NCBI RefSeq assembly: GCF_014230145.1
Contig: NZ_JACHVC010000006.1
Location: forward strand, 124,001-188,000
DNA: 64,000 bases
From: Pelagicoccus albus
Lineage (GTDB): Bacteria; Verrucomicrobiota; Verrucomicrobiia; Opitutales; Opitutaceae
Direction of reading: 5' to 3'
Shown: positions 16,228 to 24,892 of the stretch, one piece after another
Layout of the letters: every line of letters begins with the position of its first letter
Position numbering within the stretch: position 1 is the stretch's first letter
Made by a program: the position numbers and the translations under genes
Notes under the pieces: model-generated
Databases searched by the model: none
What the model saw: the letters and a program-made list of their open reading frames with translations, nothing else
Told to the model about the DNA's origin: nothing

Positions 16228-17664
16228 ATGAGCCAAATAAGCGAAGCAGCGATTCGAAGTGTAGTCGCAGAAGTGATCGCCCAGATGGGAGGCCAAGCGG
16301 CCGCCCCTGCAGTTGTCTCTCGCCCAGGACGCCACGGCGTTTTCGACGATGCGGCTTCCGCAGCCAAGGCGGCCCGAGGTGGATTCGAGCAGCTCTCCCA
16401 GAAAGGGTGGGCGGCGCGAGCCAAGATTATTGATATCGTCAAGACGATGTGCGAAAAGAACGCAGACCGTTGGGGTACGATCGAATTTGAGGAGACCAAG
16501 ATCGGTCGACTCGACCACAAGATCGCCAAGTTGCACGGTGTGCGTGGAGTGCTCGGAACCGAGTATCTCAACCCAGCCGGGATGAGCGGTGACGCAGGTA
16601 TCACCATGGACGAAGCCGCTCCGTTCGGCGTTGTCGGTGGCATCCTGCCAGTGACCCACTCGGTACCAACCATGGCGGGTAATATCGTCAACATGGTGGC
16701 TGCCGGAAACGCAGTTGTCTTCAACCCGCACCCAGGTGGCGCGGCGGTAGCGGCTCTCGCCGTTAACGAATTCAACGAAGCGATCAAGGCCGAGCTCGGC
16801 ATCACAAACTTGATCTGCACCATCGAGAAGCCATCCCTCGATTCCTTCAATGAGCTGTGCGCATCGCCAGATGTGAACCTGCTCTGCATCACAGGTGGCC
16901 CAGCGGTTGTGAACGCTGCCATGAAGACCGGCAAGCGCGCCATTTGCGCCGGTCCAGGCAATCCACCTGCAGTGGTCGACGACTGCAGCGCCCTCGATTA
17001 CGACAAGGTTGCTCGAGACATCATCTTTGGGGGTGGTTTCGACAACAACTTGCTCTGTATCGGTGAGAAGCAGGTCTTCGCAGTAGGCGACGCTTACGCA
17101 AAGACTTTGGCCGCTTTCCAACGCCAGGGAGCTCTCTTGCTCAACAAGAGCCAGACTGAAGCGATCAAAAAGGAAGTCTTCACATTCCGTCCAGGCGACG
17201 GTGGTTGCTCGCATCCCGTTTTGAATCGCGAATTCGTAGGAGCGTCTCCTGCCAAGCTCGCAGCCATCGCCGGTTTGAGCATCGATCCTAAGGTCGAGAT
17301 GCTGATCGCGGAAACGGCTGCGGACGACCTCTTCGTAATCGAAGAGCAGATGATGCCGCTCCTTCCGATCGTTCGTACTTCCAGCTTCGATGAAGCGGTA
17401 GTCGAGGCTAAGAAGTCGGAACATGGATACACTCACTCTGCCATGGTTCACACCATGAATGTCCAGCACATGACTCAGATGGCTCGCACCATGAACACTA
17501 CGATCTTCGTCAAGAACGGTCCAAGTGTGGCAGGTCTCGGCATGGGTGGTGAAGGCTACATCAGCTACTCCATCGCGACCACAACCGGTGAAGGCATCAC
17601 CACGCCACGTACCTTCACACGCTTCCGTCGCTGCACGCTAGTCGATCAGCTAAACATCGTTTAA
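16228..17664 (+). CDS. CoA-acylating aldehyde dehydrogenase (PduP-like, microcompartment signature enzyme)
   Basis: Oxidises an aldehyde to acyl-CoA with NAD+; in this locus the expected substrate is lactaldehyde, giving lactyl-CoA. 478 residues. Residues 1-20 (SQISEAAIRSVVAEVIAQMG) are an amphipathic encapsulation helix followed by an Ala/Pro linker. The catalytic domain shows FGVVGGILPVTHSVPTMAGN, the conserved glycine-rich AGPGNPPAVVDD block, and the catalytic cysteine Cys277 in FDNNLLCIGEKQVF, as in PduP/EutE. It sits between BMC-P genes in the operon. Confidence 0.95.
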   Translation: MSQISEAAIRSVVAEVIAQMGGQAAAPAVVSRPGRHGVFDDAASAAKAARGGFEQLSQKGWAARAKIIDIVKTMCEKNADRWGTIEFEETKIGRLDHKIAKLHGVRGVLGTEYLNPAGMSGDAGITMDEAAPFGVVGGILPVTHSVPTMAGNIVNMVAAGNAVVFNPHPGGAAVAALAVNEFNEAIKAELGITNLICTIEKPSLDSFNELCASPDVNLLCITGGPAVVNAAMKTGKRAICAGPGNPPAVVDDCSALDYDKVARDIIFGGGFDNNLLCIGEKQVFAVGDAYAKTLAAFQRQGALLLNKSQTEAIKKEVFTFRPGDGGCSHPVLNREFVGASPAKLAAIAGLSIDPKVEMLIAETAADDLFVIEEQMMPLLPIVRTSSFDEAVVEAKKSEHGYTHSAMVHTMNVQHMTQMARTMNTTIFVKNGPSVAGLGMGGEGYISYSIATTTGEGITTPRTFTRFRRCTLVDQLNIV

Positions 17665-17692
17665 CCCGTACGCTTACCCTGTTTTAATCGCT

Positions 17693-17953
17693 ATGATTCT
17701 CGCCCGGATAGACGGACACGTGACCTCTAGCTTTTGCGACGCAAGTCTCAAGGGCCAGACCATCGTGCTCTGTACTCCGCTAGACGAAAAAGGCGAAAAG
17801 GCAGGGGAGCCGTTTGCCGCTCTCGATCCGTTAGGAGCAGGGCGGCATGCCACGGTTTTCATCACGACCGACGGTTCTTGGACTCAAAAGCTGACTGGGT
17901 GCGACAACTCGCCCATTCGCAATCAGGTTATGGGGCTGGTAGACGTATCATGA
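17693..17953 (+). CDS. Microcompartment pentameric vertex protein BMC-P (2)
   Basis: 86 residues, EutN/CcmL family: MILARIDGHVTSSFCDASLK at the start, LDPLGAGRHATVFITTDG in the middle, and an ending NQVMGLVDV. It is slightly shorter than BMC-P 1. Its stop overlaps the start of BMC-P 3 by four bases (ATGA), indicating coupled translation of the two vertex proteins. Confidence 0.94.
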   Translation: MILARIDGHVTSSFCDASLKGQTIVLCTPLDEKGEKAGEPFAALDPLGAGRHATVFITTDGSWTQKLTGCDNSPIRNQVMGLVDVS

Positions 17954-18240
17954 AAATGGGCACGGTTATTGGCACAGTCACTTTCGGCGATCTCGCATCC
18001 GAGTTTCGGGGCGGGCGTTGGCTGATGGTGAGCCCTATGGGTACCGAGGAGCTGTCAGGCCGCCGCGAATACGGCAAGGCATCGACTCCGGTTGTTTACG
18101 ACAGGCTAGGCGCTGGAGTAGGGGATCAGATTCTCTACGTCGAAGGGGCCGAGGCTACGCAGCCATTTCCGCATCCTGTGCCATTGGATGCGATCACCGT
18201 CGCGTTAGTCGACACCTTCCAGTTCTCGCCGCCGGCCTAG
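17950..18240 (+). CDS. Microcompartment pentameric vertex protein BMC-P (3)
   Basis: 96 residues from ATG 17950, overlapping the previous stop by 4 bp; the frame is open upstream but that is antisense noise over BMC-P 2. EutN/CcmL features: MGTVIGTVTFGDLASEFRGG, YDRLGAGVGDQILYVEGAEA, ending AITVALVDTFQ. Three different vertex proteins in one locus fit PVM-type microcompartments. Confidence 0.94.
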   Translation: MKMGTVIGTVTFGDLASEFRGGRWLMVSPMGTEELSGRREYGKASTPVVYDRLGAGVGDQILYVEGAEATQPFPHPVPLDAITVALVDTFQFSPPA

Positions 18241-18289
18241 TCGGCACACTCCCTCCTTTTAAATTTAATAAAAATCAAACTCTAGACAA

Positions 18290-19369
18290 ATGAGTAAGCT
18301 CTATACCGCAAAGGATCTCGAACAATTGATAAAGCAAGGCCAGTCGCTTGACAGCGTACCAGCCAACGCGAAGCTCACTCCGATGGCTCGCGACATCATG
18401 CGCAAGCACAAGCGCAGCGCTCCAGCCGCTGCTCCTGCGGCCGCCGCTCCCGCTGGTGGACAGGTAAAGATCCACAACCCAGTTCTGCCAAACGCTGAAT
18501 ACAACTGGACACCAGGTGGTGATCCGAAGACAGCTGCCGAGCTCGAAAAGTTTTTCTACTCCAAGGAAATCCAAGCCCTCAAGGAGCGTATCTGCCATAT
18601 CGGTGAACGCATCTGGAACAAGGGCTACGTCGACGGAAACGGCGGTAACATCACTGTCCGCGTGGGCGACAACCTCGTGCTTTGTACGCCGACCCTGATT
18701 TCCAAGGGATTCATGACTCCGGACGATATCTGTATGGTAGACCTCGATGGCAACCAGGTCGCAGGTACTCGCCCACGTACTTCCGAAGTGAATACGCACC
18801 TCGGTATCATGAAGGCCGAGCCTAAGGCGAAGTCTTGTGTACACGCTCACCCAGTTTACGCCACGGCCTTCGCGGTCGCAGGAGTTGTTCCACCAGCTTG
18901 TTTGATCCCTGAGCCAGAAGTATTCCTCGGCGAAATCGGTTTCGCCAGCTACCAGACTCCAGGTACTCCCGAAAACGCCAAGGAAGTCGGAGCATTGGCC
19001 AAGCGCCACCAGTCTATCCTTATGCAGAACCACGGTGTGATCTGTTGGGGTAACGATGTGGAAGACGCTTACTGGAAGATGGAGAACACGGATGCGTTCT
19101 GTCAGACCGTTTCTATCTCCATGCAGATCGGCGGTCCGAAGTCTTACAGCCCGGACAAGCTCAAGGATCTTATCATTCTTCGCAAAAAGCTCGGCATGCC
19201 AGATCATCGCTTGGATGAGCTGAAGGAGTGCGAGCTCTGCGACGCAGGAGAATTTACCGTCAACACGCAGCCAGCGGGCGCCTCTTGTGGTTGTTCCGTA
19301 CCTACCGGAGAAGTAGACGAAGCTTTGGTCCAGAAGATCACGGACCAGATCATGTCTAAACTCGGCTAG
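18290..19369 (+). CDS. Class II aldolase for L-fuculose/L-rhamnulose-1-phosphate, microcompartment-targeted
   Basis: Cleaves fuculose- or rhamnulose-1-phosphate to DHAP and lactaldehyde. 359 residues, much longer than free FucA (~215). The aldolase core is about 90-320: GNGGNITV, catalytic Glu166 in TSEVNTHLG, zinc ligands in CVHAHP (His185, His187) and NHGV (His248). Both ends are extended. Residues 1-20 (SKLYTAKDLEQLIKQGQSL) are an amphipathic helix with an Ala/Pro linker at 44-57. The C-terminus (residues 342-359, VDEALVQKITDQIMSKLG), after a Cys/Gly linker, is a second amphipathic helix. Either or both may load the enzyme into the shell. Equivalent aldolases are known from planctomycete PVM microcompartments. 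Confidence 0.93.
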   Translation: MSKLYTAKDLEQLIKQGQSLDSVPANAKLTPMARDIMRKHKRSAPAAAPAAAAPAGGQVKIHNPVLPNAEYNWTPGGDPKTAAELEKFFYSKEIQALKERICHIGERIWNKGYVDGNGGNITVRVGDNLVLCTPTLISKGFMTPDDICMVDLDGNQVAGTRPRTSEVNTHLGIMKAEPKAKSCVHAHPVYATAFAVAGVVPPACLIPEPEVFLGEIGFASYQTPGTPENAKEVGALAKRHQSILMQNHGVICWGNDVEDAYWKMENTDAFCQTVSISMQIGGPKSYSPDKLKDLIILRKKLGMPDHRLDELKECELCDAGEFTVNTQPAGASCGCSVPTGEVDEALVQKITDQIMSKLG

Positions 19370-19381
19370 TCGCTGTAGGAT

Positions 19382-19463
19382 GTAGGAGCCAGCTTGCTCG
19401 CGATCAGCCATTTGTGTCTCCCGACCGCTGACTGATCCAGAGCGAGCTCGCTCCTCTTTTTTT
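19382..19463 (+). repeat. REPIN-like inverted REP pair acting as terminator
   Basis: Left arm 19382-19408 (GTAGGAGCCAGCTTGC... type) and right arm 19427-19455, which is its approximate reverse complement, followed by a run of seven T (19457-19463). Each arm has its own small palindrome (the right one contains GAGCGAGCTCGCTC). A long hairpin with a T-tract should end or reduce transcription between the aldolase and the dehydrogenase. Confidence 0.85.
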
Positions 19464-19490
19464 AATCTCAAACAAACCCGCCCAAAAATC

Positions 19491-20498
19491 ATGAACACCT
19501 TTTCCAAGAAAGCCCCCATTCGTGTAGCCGTAACCGGAGCAGCCGGAAACATCGGGTATGCGCTCCTGTTTAGAATCGCTTCTGGCCAGATGTTTGGCCC
19601 GGATCAGCCGGTAGCCCTGAACCTGATCGAGATCGAGCCCGGCATGGCGGCTCTTCGCGGGGTGGCGATGGAGCTCGACGATTGCGCGTTTCCCCTAGTG
19701 GCGGAGATCGTGCAGACTTCGGACCTGAGCGTGGGCTTCAAGGATGTGGATTGGGCATTGCTGGTGGGTTCTGTTCCTCGCAAGCAGGGCATGGAGCGTG
19801 CGGATTTGCTAGGCATCAACGGCAAGGTGTTCGTAGGACAGGGTAAAGCCATCAATGATTACGCGAAATCCAGCGTTCGTGTTCTAGTGGTGGGCAACCC
19901 ATGTAATACCAACTGCCTGATCGCCATGAAGAGCGCGCCGAATATCCCAGACGAGCAGTTCTTCGCTATGACCCGTTTGGACGAGAACCGCGCTAAGACT
20001 CAGCTCGCTCATAAGGCTGGCGTCGCGGTGAAGGAAGTTTCGGAGCTTTGCGTTTGGGGGAACCACAGCCCGAGCATGTATCCAGATTTCGAAAACGCGA
20101 AGATCGGACGCAGCAAGGTGACCGACGTGATTTTGGACCAGGCTTGGCTGCGTGATACCTTTGTGCCGACCGTTGGCCAACGCGGTAAGGCGATCATCGA
20201 TGCCCGAGGAGCATCTTCCGCCGCTTCCGCTGCCAACGCGGTGGTCGACACCGTTCGTGATCTCAGCAACCCGACTCGCGGGGACTTGCATAGCGTATGT
20301 GTTATTTCCAATGGCGAGTACGGCTCACCTGCAGGAATCATCACTTCGCTCCCGATTCGTGTCGATGGAGCAGGGAAGTGGCGTGTGGTCGAAGGCGTCA
20401 AGCTGTCCGACTACGCCAAGGAAAAGATCGCCGCTTCCAATCAGGAGCTCCTTGAGGAGCGCGAGGTGGCTTTTGGCCAGCTCGGATTAAGCATTTAG
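19491..20498 (+). CDS. Malate/lactate dehydrogenase-family enzyme of the microcompartment locus
   Basis: 335 residues. NAD-binding motif [12 protein letters not shown] at the N-terminus. The active-site loop reads [13 protein letters not shown] with Arg97 and Arg103, followed by TRLDENR (Arg162, Asp164) and His192 in WGNHSP, the pattern of cytosolic-type malate dehydrogenases. Dehydrogenases of this family are a regular part of PVM loci, where recycling of NADH/NAD+ during lactaldehyde breakdown has been proposed. The true substrate (malate, lactate or lactaldehyde) cannot be told from sequence. No encapsulation peptide is seen. It lies downstream of a REPIN terminator, so its expression may differ from the shell genes. 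Confidence 0.88.
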   Translation: MNTFSKKAPIRVAVTGAAGNIGYALLFRIASGQMFGPDQPVALNLIEIEPGMAALRGVAMELDDCAFPLVAEIVQTSDLSVGFKDVDWALLVGSVPRKQGMERADLLGINGKVFVGQGKAINDYAKSSVRVLVVGNPCNTNCLIAMKSAPNIPDEQFFAMTRLDENRAKTQLAHKAGVAVKEVSELCVWGNHSPSMYPDFENAKIGRSKVTDVILDQAWLRDTFVPTVGQRGKAIIDARGASSAASAANAVVDTVRDLSNPTRGDLHSVCVISNGEYGSPAGIITSLPIRVDGAGKWRVVEGVKLSDYAKEKIAASNQELLEEREVAFGQLGLSI

Positions 20499-20541
20499 TT
20501 AGATATCAGTATGGGTAGGGCCGTTTGGTAGCGACCCTGCA

Positions 20542-20588
20542 ATTTGGCCGACGCGCTTTCGAGCTCGTCGGCCAATTTATTTTTGGGA
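20542..20588 (+). terminator. Terminator of the microcompartment operon
   Basis: Ten-bp perfect stem TTGGCCGACG (20544-20553) and complement (20566-20575), then a T-rich tail. It lies about 45 bp after the dehydrogenase stop. Confidence 0.85.
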
Positions 20589-20993
20589 CTCTGTCTGTCA
20601 GCCTTGGGGGTGGGTTGTGGCGACGAAGGAAAGCTTTAGTCACTTCTTCCCTACCGATTCTCCGACCCTCGGTTCCGCCAGCCCCTACCATGTCCCCAAA
20701 ATGGCAAAACCTCTTAAGGCTATGCTTGTTAGCTAGTTACGCCGAAGGTTTCTGCAGAAACAACGCCCGTCACGGAGAAGCATATTGTTGATATTAAATG
20801 AAATAGAATGAAACAAATACGTTTTTGAGTGGGTTTGTACGATTAGATGCGACAGAATCACAGGGACTTAAGTCACTGGGTTTACCCTGAATTAGGGTAA
20901 AAACCGCATGGAATTGGGACGTATTAGACGGAATCGAAAGAACCTACTGGTGTTGGTGCGGCGAGCTTTCGGATTGTTTGCATAAATTTTATA

Positions 20994-21023
20994 TTGACAG
21001 ATAATTTCATAAACACCTACTAT
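20994..21023 (+). promoter_or_regulatory. Sigma-70-like promoter of the TonB-dependent receptor
   Basis: TTGACA (20994-20999), an 18-bp spacer, then TACTAT (21018-21023). The -35 box matches the consensus perfectly. The predicted transcription start, near 21030, falls at the edge of the palindrome at 21032-21049. Confidence 0.65.
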
Positions 21024-21031
21024 TTCACTCC

Positions 21032-21049
21032 TTATTTCAAATGAAATAA
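21032..21049. promoter_or_regulatory. Operator-like palindrome upstream of the TonB receptor
   Basis: TTATTTCA-AA-TGAAATAA, perfect 8-bp arms around 2 bp. The same arms occur at 35456-35473 at the same place relative to a predicted promoter. The position just after the transcription start fits repressor binding. The regulator is unknown. Confidence 0.65.
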
Positions 21050-21139
21050 ACCCCCAATTGTTCGACGCTGCCCCTACTACCCTTGTTTAAGCGCTTCGTC
21101 GGGCTTAAAATCTAGTAACCTCAAAAGCCTACAAACTTC

Positions 21140-24100
21140 ATGTTTCTATCTAGAGCTTCGGCTGCGGATAGGTCCTCCCAAGGGAGCGGTCTGCACGCAT
21201 CCAACGAAACTTCTGATCCAGCGAGCGGATCTATGTCCAAGACATCAAGTGGACCCCGCGAAGGTCGACTTTCCAACTATCGCAGCTCCACCCGTTTGGC
21301 TGCTTTCCTTCTAACCTTTGCGGCTTCGGTTGCGGTACTGCCTGATTCCTATGCCGCGGATGGCCGTGGTACGATTACGGGTAAGGTTATTAGTCAGTCT
21401 TCCGGCCTGTACCTCAGCAGCGCTCGTATCCGCGTGGAGGGAACTAGCTTGGCGGCAGTTTCTGAGACTGATGGCTCCTATAAACTACGTGGTGTACCAG
21501 AAGGTGATGTTGTCCTCGTCGTTGAATACGGCGGCACTTCTATACAGAAACTCAACGTCAACGTTTCCGATGGAGAAACGGTTAACCAGAATGTCGGTAT
21601 CACTCTCCGCGGTACAAACCTTCCCGGGAGCGAAGATGGCGTGTTTGAGCTCGAGCCTTTTGAGGTTAAGACGCAAGCGGAGTTCAACGCTGCGGCTCTC
21701 GCCATCAACGAGGAACGTTTCTCGACGGAGCTTAAAGACGTCGTAGCTGCCGACCAGTTTGGCGACAACACGGACGGAAACTTGGGTGAATTCATCAAGT
21801 TCCTTCCAGGTGTAAACGTCAGCTATGGCAGTACGTACGGAAGTGGCGCGGACGCGACCTCAGTAGGTATCCGCGGCTTTGGAGCTGAGCACACCGCTAT
21901 CATGGTGGACGGTGTGGAAATCTCCGGCTCGGATCCAGGAAGCCTGACCCGTGCGGTCGCTCTGGATATGATCTCAGTCAACAATGCTTCTCGCATTGAG
22001 GTAACCAAGCTTCCTACAGCCGACATGCCAGATGGCGCGACCGGTGGTTCGATCAATCTCGTTAGCCGCACCGCTTTCGAGTATCCAAAGGCTCAATTCA
22101 ACTGGCGTACCTACCTCAGCTTGAATTCGGACAACTTGGGTAACTTCTTCTCCAAGACTCCTGGTCCAACCAACGAGTCGACTTACAAGACTATCCCTGG
22201 TTTCGACTTCCAGTACGTTAAGCCAATCAACGAAAAGTTCGGTATCACCGTAACGGGCCAGTACTCGCAGCAGTACAATGAAAACCACACTACCAAATCG
22301 CAGTGGGGTATGGATCGTCGCGGCACTGATGAGGATGGTCACTACGACAACGTTGGAAATCCTTACCTCAAGAACATTCAGATCACCGATGCTCCACGTA
22401 TCGCTGAGCGTACTGGATTCGGCATCAAGGCGGACTGGCGTCCAACGGAAGGGCAGAGCCTCTCCTTCCGCTACGATCGCTCAGACTATAACGGTACCGA
22501 CTCCTACCGTCGTATCCAAGTCAAGCCGGGTGACACTCCACTCGACTGGGGCAGCAATGGCGATGGAACTGGCTATGTGATCAGCAAGACTGGCAAGGCC
22601 AAGGCGGATATGGATATCAGCTTCCTCGATCGTAGTGGTGATACCAACAATTACTATCTCGACTATAAGTTGGACCGTGGTCCGTGGCGTATTAACGCGA
22701 CTGCTTCCAGCTCTCGTTCGAACTCTGCTCTAGATAGTACAAACAATGGCCACTTTTCCGTCATTGAGCTGCAGTCCTCCGGTATCGCCGAGATGTATAT
22801 GGGTAATATCACCAACGGTATCCCCGGAATTCTGGAGATAACCGACTCCGATGGGAATCCATATAATCTGTATGATATCAGCAACTACAAGGTAAGTAAC
22901 CTCAATGAAGCTTCGGACGGTGGGTCCACCCTTTTTGTGCGCGGTGGCCAAAGTCAATCCGAGTCCATCAAGGATACCTTCAAGTTAGATATCACTCGCG
23001 ATCTCGATTTCCTCAGCACTGACAATTTTCGTCTTACAGCCAAGACCGGTGTCTTTCGTCGTGTAATAGAGGATACGAAATCTGGTCTCGGTGTTAACTA
23101 TACCTATCGCTATACAGGTCCAGTTTCAGCGTTCGATCCATCGGTCTATGCAGACGAAGTCTATGTCGAACAGGATCCAGGTTTTGGCTTTAGCCCCATG
23201 ACTTGGGTGGACCCTTACAAAATCTATGATTTCTACGAGGCTAACCCGGATTACTTCTCGGATACGGAGGATCTCTTGATTAGCGGTGATTCCGTTGCGG
23301 CCCGCAACTACAACCAGTCTGTTCAGAATAGTAAGCACATTAAGGAAACCAGTGATGCCTACTACGTGCAGTTCGAAGGTAAAGCTCTCAATAACAAACT
23401 GAGTTTTGTAACCGGTATGCGTTGGTCGGAAGCTGAGCGTTCTGGATACGGCCCCTACCAAAATAAGGACCGTGATTATCTTCTCTATGATGATGGGACC
23501 CCATTTTATTATGAGACCGTTGACGCTGAGACAGGAGAGATCGCTTTGAGCCCAGTTAGCGTTCGTGACGACTGGCAGGAAAAGTACGGAGAAGATCGCC
23601 CGGACGTCTTGCAGCAACTCGTGGATGCGGGCTTCCTGAGCTCGGTTGACGACAACAACACGCCAATTGAGAGTGGGACCCTAGCGTACAAAATGCGTGA
23701 GTGGACTAAGGACTATGCGATCGACGAAAGCTCCAAGACGGACCCGACCTTTAGCTTCCAGACTGCTTACGAAATTACGAATCGACTCACTGCTCGTGTC
23801 GGTTATGCAAAAGCGAATGGTGCTCCTGACTTCGAAGGTTCTTATGGTGTTTTGCAGAGAGTTACGTTCAACTACACCAGTGACGGTACCCCAGGTACTG
23901 TAACGATCGGTAACCCTGCAATTGAGCCTTGGCGTTCTGACAAGTTCGACTACCAGCTCGCCTACTACACCGACCTCGGTGGCAAGATCAAGCTTAGTTA
24001 CTTCGTGGACGAAACCGAGAACTACATCGTTTACGATAACTACATAATGGAGAATCTGGACGATCTCAGAGCGTTTGGACTGCCAGTAACAGACGAGTAC

Positions 24101-24649
24101 ATCGGTTGGACAGTGACCACCCAGCGAAATGGTGAAGGCACTTCTCGCACCACCGGCTATGAGGTGGAAATCAATCAATCACTCGGATTCCTCGGTGACT
24201 TTGGCGATAAGTTCCAAGTCTACGGTAGCTACTCAACCAAGGACACTGTTAAGACCGACGGCGCTTCCCTCGCGGATTCTCCGAAGGACGGTGCTGGTTT
24301 CGGGGTGTACTTCAACTCGGGTCGCTTCAGCGCTCGTGTTAGCGCTACCTACACTGGCGAGCTCATCCAGAAGTACACTCGCAAGAACTACCTTCCTGAC
24401 CCAACAAGCCGTAGCGGCGAAAGCGTGCAGCTCTACTATCGCTATCCAGAAGTCACTAAGGTGGATGTGAACTTCAACTACCAGCTCAACGACCGTTATG
24501 GCATTTTCTATAGCGCTCGTAATGTGACCAACACACAGACGAAGAAGGAAATCTTCGACGAAGACGGACTTCTCCCTGACTGGGTCAACATGGAATCTAT
24601 TAACGACTACGGTTTCAACATGCAGCTCGGCCTTCGTGGCTCCTTCTAA
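21140..24649 (+). CDS. TonB-dependent outer-membrane receptor for carbohydrate uptake
   Basis: 1169 residues from ATG 21140; an in-frame ATG at 21233 (starting MSKTSSGPREGRL) is an equally possible start. The signal peptide core is LAAFLLTFAASVAVLPDSYA. Next comes a carboxypeptidase-regulatory-like (peptidase-associated) domain at about 72-150 (GTITGKVISQSSGLYLSSAR), then the plug domain (VSYGSTYGSGADATSVGIRG, GGSINLVSRTAFEYP) and a beta-barrel ending in a terminal Phe (GLRGSF). It imports oligosaccharides across the outer membrane using TonB energy. No SusD-like partner is nearby, which fits non-Bacteroidetes receptors. The promoter carries the same operator as the GH106 operon. A strong terminator follows. 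Confidence 0.93.
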   Translation: MFLSRASAADRSSQGSGLHASNETSDPASGSMSKTSSGPREGRLSNYRSSTRLAAFLLTFAASVAVLPDSYAADGRGTITGKVISQSSGLYLSSARIRVEGTSLAAVSETDGSYKLRGVPEGDVVLVVEYGGTSIQKLNVNVSDGETVNQNVGITLRGTNLPGSEDGVFELEPFEVKTQAEFNAAALAINEERFSTELKDVVAADQFGDNTDGNLGEFIKFLPGVNVSYGSTYGSGADATSVGIRGFGAEHTAIMVDGVEISGSDPGSLTRAVALDMISVNNASRIEVTKLPTADMPDGATGGSINLVSRTAFEYPKAQFNWRTYLSLNSDNLGNFFSKTPGPTNESTYKTIPGFDFQYVKPINEKFGITVTGQYSQQYNENHTTKSQWGMDRRGTDEDGHYDNVGNPYLKNIQITDAPRIAERTGFGIKADWRPTEGQSLSFRYDRSDYNGTDSYRRIQVKPGDTPLDWGSNGDGTGYVISKTGKAKADMDISFLDRSGDTNNYYLDYKLDRGPWRINATASSSRSNSALDSTNNGHFSVIELQSSGIAEMYMGNITNGIPGILEITDSDGNPYNLYDISNYKVSNLNEASDGGSTLFVRGGQSQSESIKDTFKLDITRDLDFLSTDNFRLTAKTGVFRRVIEDTKSGLGVNYTYRYTGPVSAFDPSVYADEVYVEQDPGFGFSPMTWVDPYKIYDFYEANPDYFSDTEDLLISGDSVAARNYNQSVQNSKHIKETSDAYYVQFEGKALNNKLSFVTGMRWSEAERSGYGPYQNKDRDYLLYDDGTPFYYETVDAETGEIALSPVSVRDDWQEKYGEDRPDVLQQLVDAGFLSSVDDNNTPIESGTLAYKMREWTKDYAIDESSKTDPTFSFQTAYEITNRLTARVGYAKANGAPDFEGSYGVLQRVTFNYTSDGTPGTVTIGNPAIEPWRSDKFDYQLAYYTDLGGKIKLSYFVDETENYIVYDNYIMENLDDLRAFGLPVTDEYIGWTVTTQRNGEGTSRTTGYEVEINQSLGFLGDFGDKFQVYGSYSTKDTVKTDGASLADSPKDGAGFGVYFNSGRFSARVSATYTGELIQKYTRKNYLPDPTSRSGESVQLYYRYPEVTKVDVNFNYQLNDRYGIFYSARNVTNTQTKKEIFDEDGLLPDWVNMESINDYGFNMQLGLRGSF

Positions 24650-24688
24650 GAAACCGTCTGAGGTTTAGTTTATATCTGTATTTTTTCG

Positions 24689-24722
24689 AGAGGCTCGGTA
24701 TTCGAAATGCCGAGCCTCTTTT
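24689..24722 (+). terminator. Terminator of the TonB-dependent receptor
   Basis: 13-bp stem (24689-24701 with 24707-24719, one G-U pair), AGAGGCTCGG core, with a TTTT tail. Confidence 0.9.
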
Positions 24723-24892
24723 GGTCTCATCATTTTCTTGGATACAGAAACGAAAGCCAGCGAAGCGTGTCTTTCCTTTTTGTCGCCGGAAGTTATTTTA
24801 CCCGATCTCAACGATTCTGATTCTGCCAACTACGCGGTGTGGTGGAAGAGGGCGGCATCGATTTGCATTCAACCCCCCATTTTTTGAATATC

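Larger units (their letters stand above)
20499..21139 (+). other. 640-bp non-coding region before the TonB receptor
   Basis: No credible gene. Contents in order: terminator hairpin (20542-20588); a GAATGAAACAAA element (20806-20817) that recurs at 35305-35316; palindrome GACTTAAGTC (20865-20874); inverted repeat TTTACCCT-N5-AGGGTAAA (20881-20901); a sigma-70-like promoter (20994-21023) and an 18-bp operator-like palindrome (21032-21049). The 5' leader to the receptor would be about 110 nt. The length and number of palindromes suggest heavy regulation. Confidence 0.6.

Noticed and set aside
16183-17469. Minus-strand open frame of 428 codons opposite the aldehyde dehydrogenase
   Set aside because: The plus strand has a full aldehyde dehydrogenase with active-site motifs. 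The antisense product has no recognisable domain and is a codon-bias shadow.
18275-19552. Minus-strand open frame of 425 codons opposite the aldolase
   Set aside because: It runs through the REPIN and two genes on the other strand and has no family similarity.
12979-20498. Looked for BMC-T (tandem-domain) shell proteins and a diol or ethanolamine signature enzyme
   Set aside because: Only single-domain BMC-H and BMC-P occur, and no B12-dependent or glycyl-radical dehydratase is present, so Pdu, Eut and GRM types are excluded.
20525-20791. Small plus-strand frame of 88 codons after the dehydrogenase
   Set aside because: It contains the terminator hairpin and has no start signal or family features.
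21140-24649. Looked for a SusD-like partner beside the TonB receptor
   Set aside because: Neighbours are DUF3826 and pectate lyase; no protein with SusD features is in the window.
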